Assembly: GCA_964392115.1 (NCBI GenBank)
Contig: CAYMOU010000054.1
Coordinates: 1-18,604, forward strand
Direction: 5' to 3'
DNA from: CAYXWM01 sp964392115
Lineage (GTDB): Bacteria; Bacillota; Clostridia; Lachnospirales; WRBF01
DNA length: 18,604 nt
Every line of letters begins with the position of its first letter. Within the stretch, counting starts at the first letter, position 1. Made by a program: the position numbers and the translations under genes. Under the pieces are notes generated by a model. It saw only the letters and a program-made list of their open reading frames with translations, was not told where the DNA came from and did no database searches. Shown here piece after piece: positions 7,724-16,025 of this stretch.

Positions 7724-7788
7724 AAAGTCTTTTTGAAAGGGAGTTTGAGGGAAACTTTTTCTTCAGAAAAAGTTTCCCTCAAGGTCTT
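7722..7788 (+). repeat. Leader hairpin repeat, copy 4 (before smc)
   Basis: Nearly identical to copy 1, with the same perfect 18-nt arms (7745-7762 and 7765-7782). It lies between divergent genes and ends 41 nt before the smc start, so it cannot be the 3' terminator of an upstream plus-strand gene. Confidence 0.85.
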
Positions 7789-7829
7789 GACTTTTTTCCA
7801 TACAAACGAAAGCACTACGGAGGTTTTTA

Positions 7830-10800
7830 ATGCACCTGAAAAAATTGGAACTGCAGGGCTTTAAGTCCTTTCCCGATAAAATAAAATTGGAGTTTGACAA
7901 GGGCATTACGGCGGTGGTAGGCCCCAACGGCAGCGGAAAAAGCAATATAGCCGACGCCATACGTTGGGTGCTTGGCGAGCAAAGCGCCAAAAGCCTACGT
8001 GGCTGTAAAATGGAGGATATTATCTTCGCCGGCACGGAAAACAGACGCTCTCTGGGCTTTGCTCAAGTCTCCATGACCATAGACAACTCCGAACACCGAC
8101 TGCCCTTGGACTATTCCGAGGTTACCATATCTCGCTGTGTCTTTCGTTCGGGCGAAAGCGAATACAAAATAAACGGCACCACCTGCCGTTTACGTGATAT
8201 TCACGAGCTTTTTATGGACACCGGCATAGGCAAGGAGGGCTACTCCATCATCAGCCAAGGCCGTATTGAGGAAATTTTAAGCAACCGCCCGGAGGAACGC
8301 CGCATTTTGTTCGAAGAAGCGGCAGGCATAGTTAAATACAAAAACCGCAAGCACGAAGCCGAGCTGAAACTGGAACGTGAACGGCAAAACCTAGTCAGAA
8401 TCAACGACATAATCAATGAACTGGAAGCACAGGTAGAACCCCTGGCAAAAAAATCCGAAACCGCCAGAACCTATCTGAAACTTCGTGACCGTTTGAAACT
8501 TTTACATATAAATATATTTTTACAGGATATAAAACAACTATCCCAACAACTTTCAACCTTGGACGAGTCTATCGAAAGCTTAAACTGCCAAAAGTCCGAT
8601 ATTGAAAAAACCGCTGACTCCTTATCCCAAAAAACAGCTGAATTAAAGCGAAACACCGCCAAAACCGAGCAGGATTTAAAGGCGCACAACAGCAAACAAA
8701 GCGACCTGCGGATTAATCTGGAGCAAAAGCACAATCTTATTAATTTAACCACAGAACAAATCCGCAATTTGAGCAACGAGCTGGAGCGTCTGGAGAAGGA
8801 AATCTCTAAAAAGCAGGAGCTTATCAGCCAAAGCCAAGCCCAAACCCAACAAGAAACCCAACAACGCCAAGCCCTGGAAGCGGAGCTGGCAAAAATCAAC
8901 GAAAGTCTACTAACCACCCAAAGTGACTTTGAAGGGCTGCAAACTTTCCTTAACCAAGGCGAAGTACAAATAGAACAGAAAAACAGCGAAATCATACAAT
9001 ACCTAAAGGATACCTCGGAAATTAAAGGCCAACTCACCCGATTTTCCGGTATGTATCAACAATTTAACGAAAGAAAAGAACAACTGAACCGGGAAATCGC
9101 ATTTACCACCCAAAAAGAAGCCGAACAATCAGCTGAGATTACCGCCTTGGAGGATGTTATCAACCAAACCTCTCAACAACGGGACAAGTTATCCCAAAAA
9201 ATGAACGACTTGACCCAAACCCGTGATAAGCTTCAAGCCGAGTTTGAAAAGGCATCGGCCAATCAATCCCAACTGAACAAGGTTTTAAACGATACTGCCT
9301 CAAGGCATAAATTGTTAAGCGAATTGGAAAACAATTATCAGGGCTATTATAAATCCGTAAAACTACTGCTCCAACGCCGAAAAGACGACAAAAAACTGGC
9401 CACAGGCATCTGCGGTGCGGTTGCGGAACTGGTTGAAGTGCCAAAAGACCTGGAAACCGCCGTAGAAATAGCCTTTGGCGGTAGCGTCCAAAATATAGTT
9501 ACCAAAACCGAAGCTGACGCAAGTTATGCCATCGAATACCTAAAAAAAACCGGCGGCGGCAGATGCACATTCTTACCCCTAACCGCCGTTAAAAGCAGCG
9601 ATTTCGGCAATCAACTTGCCAAACTGAAAGCAGAACCCGGCTTTTTGGGCGTTGCCAAAGATTTGGTTAAATACCAAGCCGTCTACGAGCCGGTGTTTTC
9701 CCATTTACTGGGACGTGTTGCCGTTGTAGATAATTTAGAAAATGCGGTTAAAATATTTAAGAAGTACAACCACTCCGTAAAAATTGTTACCCTCGAAGGC
9801 GAACTGCTAAGCCCCGGCGGCTCCATGTCCGGCGGCAGCAAGGGAAAAACCGAAAATATTGTGGGTCGTTCCCGAGAAATCAAAGAGCTTGAAGAAGCTG
9901 TCAAAAAGCTTACAAAGGAAAACGAGCAAGCCCTAGCCAACATTTCTGCCCTCAAAGACAAACAACATGCCGTCAACGAAAAAATCCAAGAGGTTACCGT
10001 TACTGTTCAACAAATTGCCGTAGAATCCGCAAAAAATGAGCAAATTCTCAAGGACAGCAACTCAAAACTGGCTGAAATTAAGGAAAAAACCAAATACGCC
10101 CAAATAGAATTAAGCCAGTTAAACGAACAACTCACCGCCACCCAAACTGAAATTAAGGCTTGCGAAGCAGAATTGAAATCCGTGGAGCAAAAAATTTCCG
10201 AGGCGCAAAACGTGCTGAACAGCAACCAAGCCGGCTTGGCAAGCGGCCGCAAGGAGCGTGAGGAACACAACGCTAAAATTACCGAATTTAAGGTAGCTAT
10301 AAGCAGTTTGGAAGAGAAAATTTCCCAAACCAAGGACAACGAAAACCGCTTTCTAACGCTGATTTCCCAGACGGAAAAAGAGCTTGAGCAAATAAAGTCC
10401 GAAATCAGCCAAAAGCAGGTATTGAAGGAAAACAAGAAAGGCGATATAATAAGCCTACAGGCCGAAACAGAAACCGACAAAGCCTTGTTTGAAAGCATGG
10501 AGGCCCAAGGAGCAGAATTTGAGCAAACCAAAACCGCCCTGCAAGCCGAACTGGAACAAACCGAAGAATCAGCCCGGGAAACCAACGAATTACGGGTAAA
10601 ATTCGAAAACGAACTCACCAAACTTTCCATGAAAAAAGAGCAGGCAGAAACCGAAAACCGCCGTCTTTACGACCTTATGTGGGAAGAATACGAAATTACC
10701 GAAAAAACCGCCCGAGATTTTGAACAGCTTGACCTTCCGCTTATCCAAATGAAACAGGAAGAAAAAAAGGTCAAACAATCCATCGGCGAACTTGGCGAGG

Positions 10801-11399
10801 TTAACGTCTCCGCCATCGACGAATATCAGGCCGTCAAGGAACGCTACGAATTCCTAACTGCCCAGCGTGACGATATTACCAATGCCGAGTCAAAATTGTT
10901 GGTCATTATCAAGGATTTGTCCAAGCTTATGGAGAACCAATTCCGTGAGCAACTTGCCATTATATCCCAAAATTTCAGCGTAGTATTCAACGAAATGTTC
11001 GGCGGCGGCAAAGCCTTCCTCCGAATCTCCGACGAAGCCAATATTTTGGAGTCCGGCATAGACATTATCGCCCAACCACCCGGCAAAAAACTTGAAAGTA
11101 TGCTGCTCCTGTCCGGCGGCGAACGTGCGCTGACAGCCGTTGCTCTGCTTTTCGGCATACTCCGCATGAAACCCTCACCCTTCTGCATTTTAGACGAAGT
11201 AGAGGCCGCTCTGGACGATGCAAACGTTTACAAATTCGCAAACTATATAAAAAATTTCTCATACAACACCCAGTTTATCCTTATTACCCACAGGAAAGGC
11301 ACCATGGAAGCCGCCGACGTCCTCTACGGCGTCACCATGCAGGAACAAGGCGTGTCCAAACTTATCTCCGTAAAATTCGAAGACGAAGCCGTGTCTTAA
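7830..11399 (+). CDS. smc: chromosome segregation ATPase SMC
   Basis: SMC dimers, with ScpA and ScpB encoded elsewhere, organise and help segregate the chromosome. The 1189-residue protein has the full architecture: Walker A GPNGSGKS at 31-38, a long coiled coil to about residue 500, a hinge at about 505-660, a second coiled coil to about 1000, then the ABC signature LSGGE at 1094-1098 and Walker B FCILDE at 1118-1123. Gln- and Glu-rich heptads dominate the coils. GGAGG at 7819-7823 supports the ATG. It is followed by ftsY, a common Firmicute pairing; rnc, often upstream, is absent here. Its 5' leader contains a hairpin repeat. Confidence 0.97.
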   Translation: MHLKKLELQGFKSFPDKIKLEFDKGITAVVGPNGSGKSNIADAIRWVLGEQSAKSLRGCKMEDIIFAGTENRRSLGFAQVSMTIDNSEHRLPLDYSEVTISRCVFRSGESEYKINGTTCRLRDIHELFMDTGIGKEGYSIISQGRIEEILSNRPEERRILFEEAAGIVKYKNRKHEAELKLERERQNLVRINDIINELEAQVEPLAKKSETARTYLKLRDRLKLLHINIFLQDIKQLSQQLSTLDESIESLNCQKSDIEKTADSLSQKTAELKRNTAKTEQDLKAHNSKQSDLRINLEQKHNLINLTTEQIRNLSNELERLEKEISKKQELISQSQAQTQQETQQRQALEAELAKINESLLTTQSDFEGLQTFLNQGEVQIEQKNSEIIQYLKDTSEIKGQLTRFSGMYQQFNERKEQLNREIAFTTQKEAEQSAEITALEDVINQTSQQRDKLSQKMNDLTQTRDKLQAEFEKASANQSQLNKVLNDTASRHKLLSELENNYQGYYKSVKLLLQRRKDDKKLATGICGAVAELVEVPKDLETAVEIAFGGSVQNIVTKTEADASYAIEYLKKTGGGRCTFLPLTAVKSSDFGNQLAKLKAEPGFLGVAKDLVKYQAVYEPVFSHLLGRVAVVDNLENAVKIFKKYNHSVKIVTLEGELLSPGGSMSGGSKGKTENIVGRSREIKELEEAVKKLTKENEQALANISALKDKQHAVNEKIQEVTVTVQQIAVESAKNEQILKDSNSKLAEIKEKTKYAQIELSQLNEQLTATQTEIKACEAELKSVEQKISEAQNVLNSNQAGLASGRKEREEHNAKITEFKVAISSLEEKISQTKDNENRFLTLISQTEKELEQIKSEISQKQVLKENKKGDIISLQAETETDKALFESMEAQGAEFEQTKTALQAELEQTEESARETNELRVKFENELTKLSMKKEQAETENRRLYDLMWEEYEITEKTARDFEQLDLPLIQMKQEEKKVKQSIGELGEVNVSAIDEYQAVKERYEFLTAQRDDITNAESKLLVIIKDLSKLMENQFREQLAIISQNFSVVFNEMFGGGKAFLRISDEANILESGIDIIAQPPGKKLESMLLLSGGERALTAVALLFGILRMKPSPFCILDEVEAALDDANVYKFANYIKNFSYNTQFILITHRKGTMEAADVLYGVTMQEQGVSKLISVKFEDEAVS

Positions 11400-11431
11400 C
11401 TTGTTTATCACCGGCTACCCTTATACTAATA

Positions 11432-11498
11432 TTAAAGTCTTTTTGAAAGGGGTCTGGGTAAAACTTTTTCTTCAGAAAAAGTTTTACCCAAGGTTCTA
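11432..11498 (+). repeat. Leader hairpin repeat, copy 5 (before ftsY), compensated stem
   Basis: The flanks match the other copies, but the outer stem reads TGGGTAAAAC/GTTTTACCCA instead of TGAGGGAAAC/GTTTCCCTCA. Arms 11455-11471 and 11474-11490 pair perfectly over 17 bp around the same TTCA-type loop. It ends 45 nt before ftsY. Confidence 0.85.
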
Positions 11499-11543
11499 AT
11501 CTTTTTACACCCACCACACCCACACTCACACAAAGGAGAAAAT

Positions 11544-12506
11544 ATGTCAGAGAAAAAAAAGGGATTTTTCCGCAGAATGATAGAAGGGTTGGACAAAACC
11601 CGTAAATCCATTGTCAACTCAGTGGAAACCGTGTTGCAGTCCTTCACCAAAATAGACGAGGAACTGTTCGAAGAACTGGAAGAAGCCTTGATTATGGCGG
11701 ATCTGGGCGTTACCACCTCGTCCACCATAATCGATCTTGTCCGCAAGAGAGTAAAAACCGAAAAAGTTACGGACGTATCCCAAATAAAAACCATGATAGT
11801 GGAGGAAATTACCACCCTGTTAACCCAAGCCGCCGAAGAACACAGCTTCACCTTTCCAACGGTCTACCTGATAATCGGCGTTAACGGCGTAGGTAAAACC
11901 ACCACCATTCCCAAACTTGCCAACCTGATCCGCCAAGAAAACCCCAACGCCAAACTGCTGCTGGCCGCCGCCGATACCTTCCGTGCCGCCGCCATCGACC
12001 AGCTTGAAATCTGGGGCAAACGTGCCGGTATAGACGTAATCCGCCAACAAGAAAACTCCGACCCCGGTGCAGTAGTGTTTGACGCCGTCCAAGCCGCCAA
12101 ATCCCGTAAAGTAGACGCTCTGATTTGTGACACCGCCGGCCGCCTCCATAACAAAAAGAACCTTATGGATGAGCTGAAAAAACTCCACAAAATCGTTGTC
12201 TCCAACTACCCGGAAGCAAAAATCGAAGTCCTTCTCGTCCTAGACGCAACCACCGGCCAAAACGCCATGCAACAGGCAAAATTATTCTCCGAAGTGGCCG
12301 ACATCACAGGCATAGTCCTCACCAAACTGGACGGCACAGCAAAAGGCGGCATAGTTATCACCATCAGCAACGAAATGAAAATCCCGGTTCGCTATATAGG
12401 CATTGGCGAAAAAATCGACGATTTCCAAATCTTCGACCCTACAAGCTTCGCCCAAGCCCTGTTCGATATAAACACCGAAAGCAATGAACCTCAAGAAGAA
12501 TCTTAA
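11544..12506 (+). CDS. ftsY: signal recognition particle receptor FtsY
   Basis: FtsY is the membrane-associated SRP receptor GTPase that pairs with Ffh to deliver ribosomes making membrane proteins to SecYEG. The 320-residue protein has a short basic N terminus (KKKGFFRRM) in place of the long acidic A domain of enterobacteria, a helical N domain (about 15-100), and a G domain with GVNGVGKTTT at 112-121, DTFRAAA at 144-150, DTAGR at 196-200 and TKLDGTAKGG at 260-269. The C-terminal GIGEKIDDFQIFDP is typical of FtsY. AAGGAG at 11533-11538 sets the start. It follows smc after a leader repeat. Confidence 0.96.
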   Translation: MSEKKKGFFRRMIEGLDKTRKSIVNSVETVLQSFTKIDEELFEELEEALIMADLGVTTSSTIIDLVRKRVKTEKVTDVSQIKTMIVEEITTLLTQAAEEHSFTFPTVYLIIGVNGVGKTTTIPKLANLIRQENPNAKLLLAAADTFRAAAIDQLEIWGKRAGIDVIRQQENSDPGAVVFDAVQAAKSRKVDALICDTAGRLHNKKNLMDELKKLHKIVVSNYPEAKIEVLLVLDATTGQNAMQQAKLFSEVADITGIVLTKLDGTAKGGIVITISNEMKIPVRYIGIGEKIDDFQIFDPTSFAQALFDINTESNEPQEES

Positions 12507-12526
12507 TATTTATTGAAATTATATTC

Positions 12527-12636
12527 GGCCTTTTTAGAAAGAGAGAGTTTATGACCGGTTCCGGTTTTAAACGGAACCGGTCTGAGGGAGAACCTCTTTT
12601 TTAACCTTTGAAAAGGTCCTCTCCCTCAAGGTCTTA
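12527..12636 (+). repeat. Leader hairpin repeat, copy 6 (before topB), with nested palindrome
   Basis: A diverged and longer copy. The flanks (CTTTTTAGAAAGAGAGAGTTT and CAAGGTCTTA) are recognisable. A second palindrome, GACCGGTTCCG at 12553-12563 with its complement at 12572-12582, is inserted before the main stem, whose outer nine pairs TGAGGGAGA/TCTCCCTCA are intact. It ends 41 nt before topB. Confidence 0.7.
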
Positions 12637-12677
12637 TCTTTTGATTTGTTAACACTCAACAGCAAAGAAGGTGAATT

Positions 12678-14507
12678 ATGGGCAAAACTCTGATTATAGC
12701 CGAAAAACCCTCCGTGGCAAAGGACATAGCCAAAGTCCTGAAAATCAACTCCAGGGGCGAAGGGTATTTGTTTAACGATACCTATGTCATCTCATGGTCT
12801 TTGGGCCACCTTGTAACCCTCTGTGACCCGGAGGACTATAACACCGACCTTAAACCCTGGCGCCGCAACACCCTGCCTATAATCCCAAATGAAATCAAAC
12901 TAAAACCCATAGAGCGCACAAGCTCTCAGCTGAAAATCTTGGAAAATCTAATGAACAGCCCGGAAGTCTCCCATATAATCTGCGCAACAGATAGCGGACG
13001 TGAAGGCGAGTTGATTTTCCGCTACATCTACACCATAACAAAATGCAGCAGACCCTTCTCAAGACTGTGGATTTCCAGTCTTACCCCGGAGGCTATTAAA
13101 ACGGGCTTCGAAAATTTAAAAGACGGCAAAGAGTTCGACAACCTTTACCACAGCGCAAAATGCCGCTCCGAAGCGGATTGGCTGGTGGGCATAAACGCAA
13201 CCCGTGCCTACACCATACACCATAAAACCCTGCTAAGTATGGGCCGTGTGCAAACCCCTACCCTTGCCATAGTGGTGGCCAAACAAAAGGAAATCGACGC
13301 ATTCGTCGCCAAAGAATATTGGGAGCTCACTGCCGACTTCGGGGATTATAGCGGCACTTGGTTCGACCCTGCCACAAACGAAACCAAAATATTAGACAAA
13401 ACCCAAGCCAAAACCTTGGAAAAAGCCGTAAAAGGCAAGGACGGCACAGTAGAAAAAATAGAAAACGAACTGAAAAAACAAGCCGTTCCGCTACTTTATG
13501 ACCTAACCCAATTGCAAAGGGACTGTAACAAAAAATACGGCTACTCCGCCAAACAAACCCTGGAAATAGCCCAAACCCTGTACGAGAAAAGAAAAGTAAT
13601 CACTTATCCCCGTACCGACAGCCGCCACCTTTCAACGGATATGATTCCCAAACTGAAAAAAACGCTGCAATCCATACGCCTGCCGGAATTAAAGCCCTTT
13701 GCGGATTATGTTCTTAATCTTCCGGAACTGCCAATAAACAAAAGAATTATTGACGACACCAAGGTCACAGACCACCACGCCATAATCCCCACGGATATAA
13801 GCTTTAACCCGCAAAGCTTGGGCATAGACGAATTGCAGGTTTATGACATGATAACCCGGCGTTTCATCTGCGTTTTTTATCCTCAATACGAATATAACGT
13901 TACCAAGATTATATCCCTGGCAGAAAATCAACGCTTCCTTACCAAAGGCACAACCGTGGCAATTTACGGCTATATGGAGCTGTACAAGGACAGCATGAAA
14001 AACTCCGACGAACCCCTGTTGCCAAACGTTAAAGAAGGCGATAAAATACAGGTACGCTCCACAGAGGTGCAACACAAGAAAACTCAACCGCCCAAACCCT
14101 ACACCGAGGCCACCCTGCTTACCGCCATGGAAAACGCCGGCCGCTTTGTAGAGTCCGAGGAATACGCCAAAGATTGCGGCTTGGGCACCCCGGCTACCCG
14201 TGCCGCCATTATCGAACGCCTGCTTACCGTGGGCTACATAGAGCGTAAAGGCAAAGCATTAATCCCCACGGAAAAAGGTAAGCTCCTTATAGAAGCCGTG
14301 CCGGACGAAATTAAATCGCCGGAAACCACCGGCAAATGGGAAAAAGGCCTCACCTCCATCTCCAAAGGCACCATGGAAACCGAAAGGTTCATGCAAAGTA
14401 TAAAACGATTTGTAGAATTTATCATAACAAGCAGCAACAAAAACCCCAACAAAGTCCGCTTTCCAAGAAACGAAGATAAAAAGGAACAAAATGCAAAAGC
14501 AAAATAG
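12678..14507 (+). CDS. topB: DNA topoisomerase III, type IA (TopB)
   Basis: Type IA topoisomerases cut one DNA strand through a 5'-phosphotyrosine link, relax negative supercoils and unlink intermediates. The 609-residue protein has an N-terminal TOPRIM domain with catalytic E9 (IAEKPS) and the acidic motif ATDSGREGE (D105, E109, E111), then the active-site Y310 in ITYPRTDSR. The usual second Asp of DxDxE is Gly here. It is shorter than many TopB proteins and ends after the catalytic core in a Lys/Asn/Glu-rich tail, without C-terminal zinc-binding cysteines. AAGGTG before the ATG supports the start. TopA is excluded by length and motif style. Short homologues also occur on mobile elements; nothing mobile is seen here. 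Confidence 0.92.
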   Translation: MGKTLIIAEKPSVAKDIAKVLKINSRGEGYLFNDTYVISWSLGHLVTLCDPEDYNTDLKPWRRNTLPIIPNEIKLKPIERTSSQLKILENLMNSPEVSHIICATDSGREGELIFRYIYTITKCSRPFSRLWISSLTPEAIKTGFENLKDGKEFDNLYHSAKCRSEADWLVGINATRAYTIHHKTLLSMGRVQTPTLAIVVAKQKEIDAFVAKEYWELTADFGDYSGTWFDPATNETKILDKTQAKTLEKAVKGKDGTVEKIENELKKQAVPLLYDLTQLQRDCNKKYGYSAKQTLEIAQTLYEKRKVITYPRTDSRHLSTDMIPKLKKTLQSIRLPELKPFADYVLNLPELPINKRIIDDTKVTDHHAIIPTDISFNPQSLGIDELQVYDMITRRFICVFYPQYEYNVTKIISLAENQRFLTKGTTVAIYGYMELYKDSMKNSDEPLLPNVKEGDKIQVRSTEVQHKKTQPPKPYTEATLLTAMENAGRFVESEEYAKDCGLGTPATRAAIIERLLTVGYIERKGKALIPTEKGKLLIEAVPDEIKSPETTGKWEKGLTSISKGTMETERFMQSIKRFVEFIITSSNKNPNKVRFPRNEDKKEQNAKAK

Positions 14508-14559
14508 GGTAAGGGGTTTGGGGATGACTTTTTCTTCAGAAAAGTTCCCAAGGTCTTTA
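14508..14559 (+). repeat. Leader hairpin repeat, copy 7 (before metA), shortened
   Basis: A shortened copy starting directly after the topB stop. The stem 14518-14551 pairs TTGGG with CCCAA and ACTTTTTCT with AGAAAAGT around the same TTCA-type loop, and AAGGTCTTTA follows. The 5' AAAGTCTTTTTG part is missing. It ends 50 nt before metA. Confidence 0.7.
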
Positions 14560-14609
14560 TCTTTTTCACCTCACTACCATACTACACGATAGACAGACAG
14601 GAGGCCGCC

Positions 14610-15530
14610 ATGCCAATCAAAGTACCGGATAACCTACCGGCTAAAGACGTGCTTATTTCGGAAAATATATTCGTAATAAACGAAACAAGAGCCTATCACC
14701 AAGATATTCGTCCCTTGGATATAGTTATTTTGAATTTAATGCCCATTAAGCAAACAACGGAAGTTCAGTTGCTCAGAGCCTTGAGCAACACTCCTTTGCA
14801 AATAGATGTTACCCTTATGCACATGGAAAGCCACGTTTCAAAAAACACCTCCATGCAACATCTGGACACCTTCTACAAAACCATGAGCGAAGTTCAAAAG
14901 AAAAAATACGACGGTATGATTATTACCGGCGCACCTATCGAGCATTTGGACTATGAAGAAGTGTCCTACTGGAAGGAGATTTCAGAAGTTATGGCTTGGA
15001 CGGTGGATAATGTAACCAGCACCTTCCATATTTGCTGGGGCGCTCAAGCCGGCCTGTATTTCCACCATAACATACCGAAATACCCCTTGGATAACAAAAT
15101 GTTCGGCATTTACCCTCATTATAAAAACAAAGAAAACATAAATCTCCTTCGAGGCTTCGACGATGTTTTCTACGCACCACACTCCAGACACACAGAAATC
15201 AAACGCTGCGACATAGATAAAAACCCCAATCTGGAGACCCTAATCGAATCGGAAACAGCCGGGGTATACTTGGTAGCCACAAAAGACGGTAAACAAATAT
15301 TCTGCACCGGTCATTCCGAATACGACTATGACACTCTTAAAAACGAATACTTCCGTGACTTAACCCAAGGTTTAAAAATCCAAATTCCCCACAACTATTT
15401 TCCCAACGACGACCCCTATAAAACTCCCAGAGTCACCTGGCGTTCCCATGCGTCTTTAATGTTCAGCAACTGGCTTAATTATTATGTATATCAAGAAACA
15501 CCTTTCGATTTATACAGAAAACAAGGCTAA
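14610..15530 (+). CDS. metA: homoserine O-acetyltransferase (MetA family)
   Basis: MetA acylates homoserine, the first committed step of methionine synthesis. The 306-residue protein aligns without obvious gaps to the MetA family: nucleophile C142 in HICWGAQAG, H235 and E237 in CTGHSEYD. Residue 111 is Glu (TGAPIEHLD). In the MetA family Glu at this site is associated with acetyl-CoA and Gly with succinyl-CoA, so the product is predicted to be O-acetylhomoserine despite the family's transsuccinylase name. AGGAGG at 14599-14604 lies five bases before the ATG. The upstream leader holds a shortened hairpin repeat; no SAM riboswitch or T-box is evident. Confidence 0.94.
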   Translation: MPIKVPDNLPAKDVLISENIFVINETRAYHQDIRPLDIVILNLMPIKQTTEVQLLRALSNTPLQIDVTLMHMESHVSKNTSMQHLDTFYKTMSEVQKKKYDGMIITGAPIEHLDYEEVSYWKEISEVMAWTVDNVTSTFHICWGAQAGLYFHHNIPKYPLDNKMFGIYPHYKNKENINLLRGFDDVFYAPHSRHTEIKRCDIDKNPNLETLIESETAGVYLVATKDGKQIFCTGHSEYDYDTLKNEYFRDLTQGLKIQIPHNYFPNDDPYKTPRVTWRSHASLMFSNWLNYYVYQETPFDLYRKQG

Positions 15531-15536
15531 AAAATC

Positions 15537-15563
15537 GGGAGAGGACTGAAAGAGTTCTCTCCC
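15537..15563 (+). repeat. Hairpin between metA and the ACT-domain gene
   Basis: GGGAGAGGACT and AGTTCTCTCCC pair over 11 bp with one G-T wobble around GAAAG, followed by TTGAT. It may be a reduced relative of the leader repeats or an attenuator. No T tract follows, so readthrough from metA is likely. Confidence 0.5.
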
Positions 15564-15582
15564 TTGATATTTGGAGGTACTT

Positions 15583-15951
15583 ATGGTTTTAAAAGTAATA
15601 CAAAAAGACTTCTCGGTTTGCAAATTAGATAAGACGGAAAATATTGATTTATCTGCGGAATTTACCTTTGTTGGTGTAACAGACGAGGAAATTTCTATGG
15701 TTTGCCCTACGGATAGAGTTCCGGGGCAGACAAACAAGCGAGACGATGGCTGGAAAGCATTCAGAATAGAAGGAGAGTTGGACTTTTCTTTGATAGGTAT
15801 ACTGTCGAAAATCTCTGCAATTCTTGCTGAAAATAAAATTGGGATTTTCGCTGTTTCTACATTTAACACTGACTACATTCTCACAAAATCGGATAATTTC
15901 CAAAAGGCACTTTCCGCCTTAAAACAAGCCGGTTACACCGTTATGGATTAA
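15583..15951 (+). CDS. ACT-domain protein
   Basis: The 122-residue protein belongs to the small stand-alone ACT-domain group. An N-terminal part ends with conserved EEISMVCP at about 35-42, and the C-terminal ACT-like part contains FRIEGELDFSLIGILSKIS, then an AVSTFNTDYILT strand. ACT domains bind amino acids or other small ligands, and the metA neighbour hints at amino acid sensing; no partner enzyme is fused. The start is the ATG at 15583, with GGAGG at 15573-15577 five bases upstream; the in-frame TTG at 15571 overlaps that site and is unlikely. It lies 52 bp after metA and is probably co-transcribed. The biochemical function is unknown. Confidence 0.85.
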   Translation: MVLKVIQKDFSVCKLDKTENIDLSAEFTFVGVTDEEISMVCPTDRVPGQTNKRDDGWKAFRIEGELDFSLIGILSKISAILAENKIGIFAVSTFNTDYILTKSDNFQKALSALKQAGYTVMD

Positions 15952-15964
15952 TCATTAACACAAA

Positions 15965-15993
15965 AAGAGGTATTGCTTTTGGCAATACCTCTT
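15965..15993. terminator. Bidirectional terminator between the ACT gene and gdhA
   Basis: A 12-bp perfect stem AAGAGGTATTGC/GCAATACCTCTT with a TTTTG loop. The minus-strand side is followed by a T-rich run, and the plus side by AATTATAT. It sits between convergent genes, so it can serve both. Confidence 0.85.
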
Positions 15994-16025
15994 AATTATA
16001 TCTATGCAATGTATATATTTATTTA

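Noticed and set aside
1022..14559. CRISPR-like regular repeats
   Set aside because: Copies are kilobases apart, separated by whole genes, not by short spacers.
14508..14609. SAM riboswitch or T-box before metA
   Set aside because: The 102-nt leader contains only the shortened repeat hairpin and a C/A-rich linker; none of the conserved riboswitch or T-box motifs are present.
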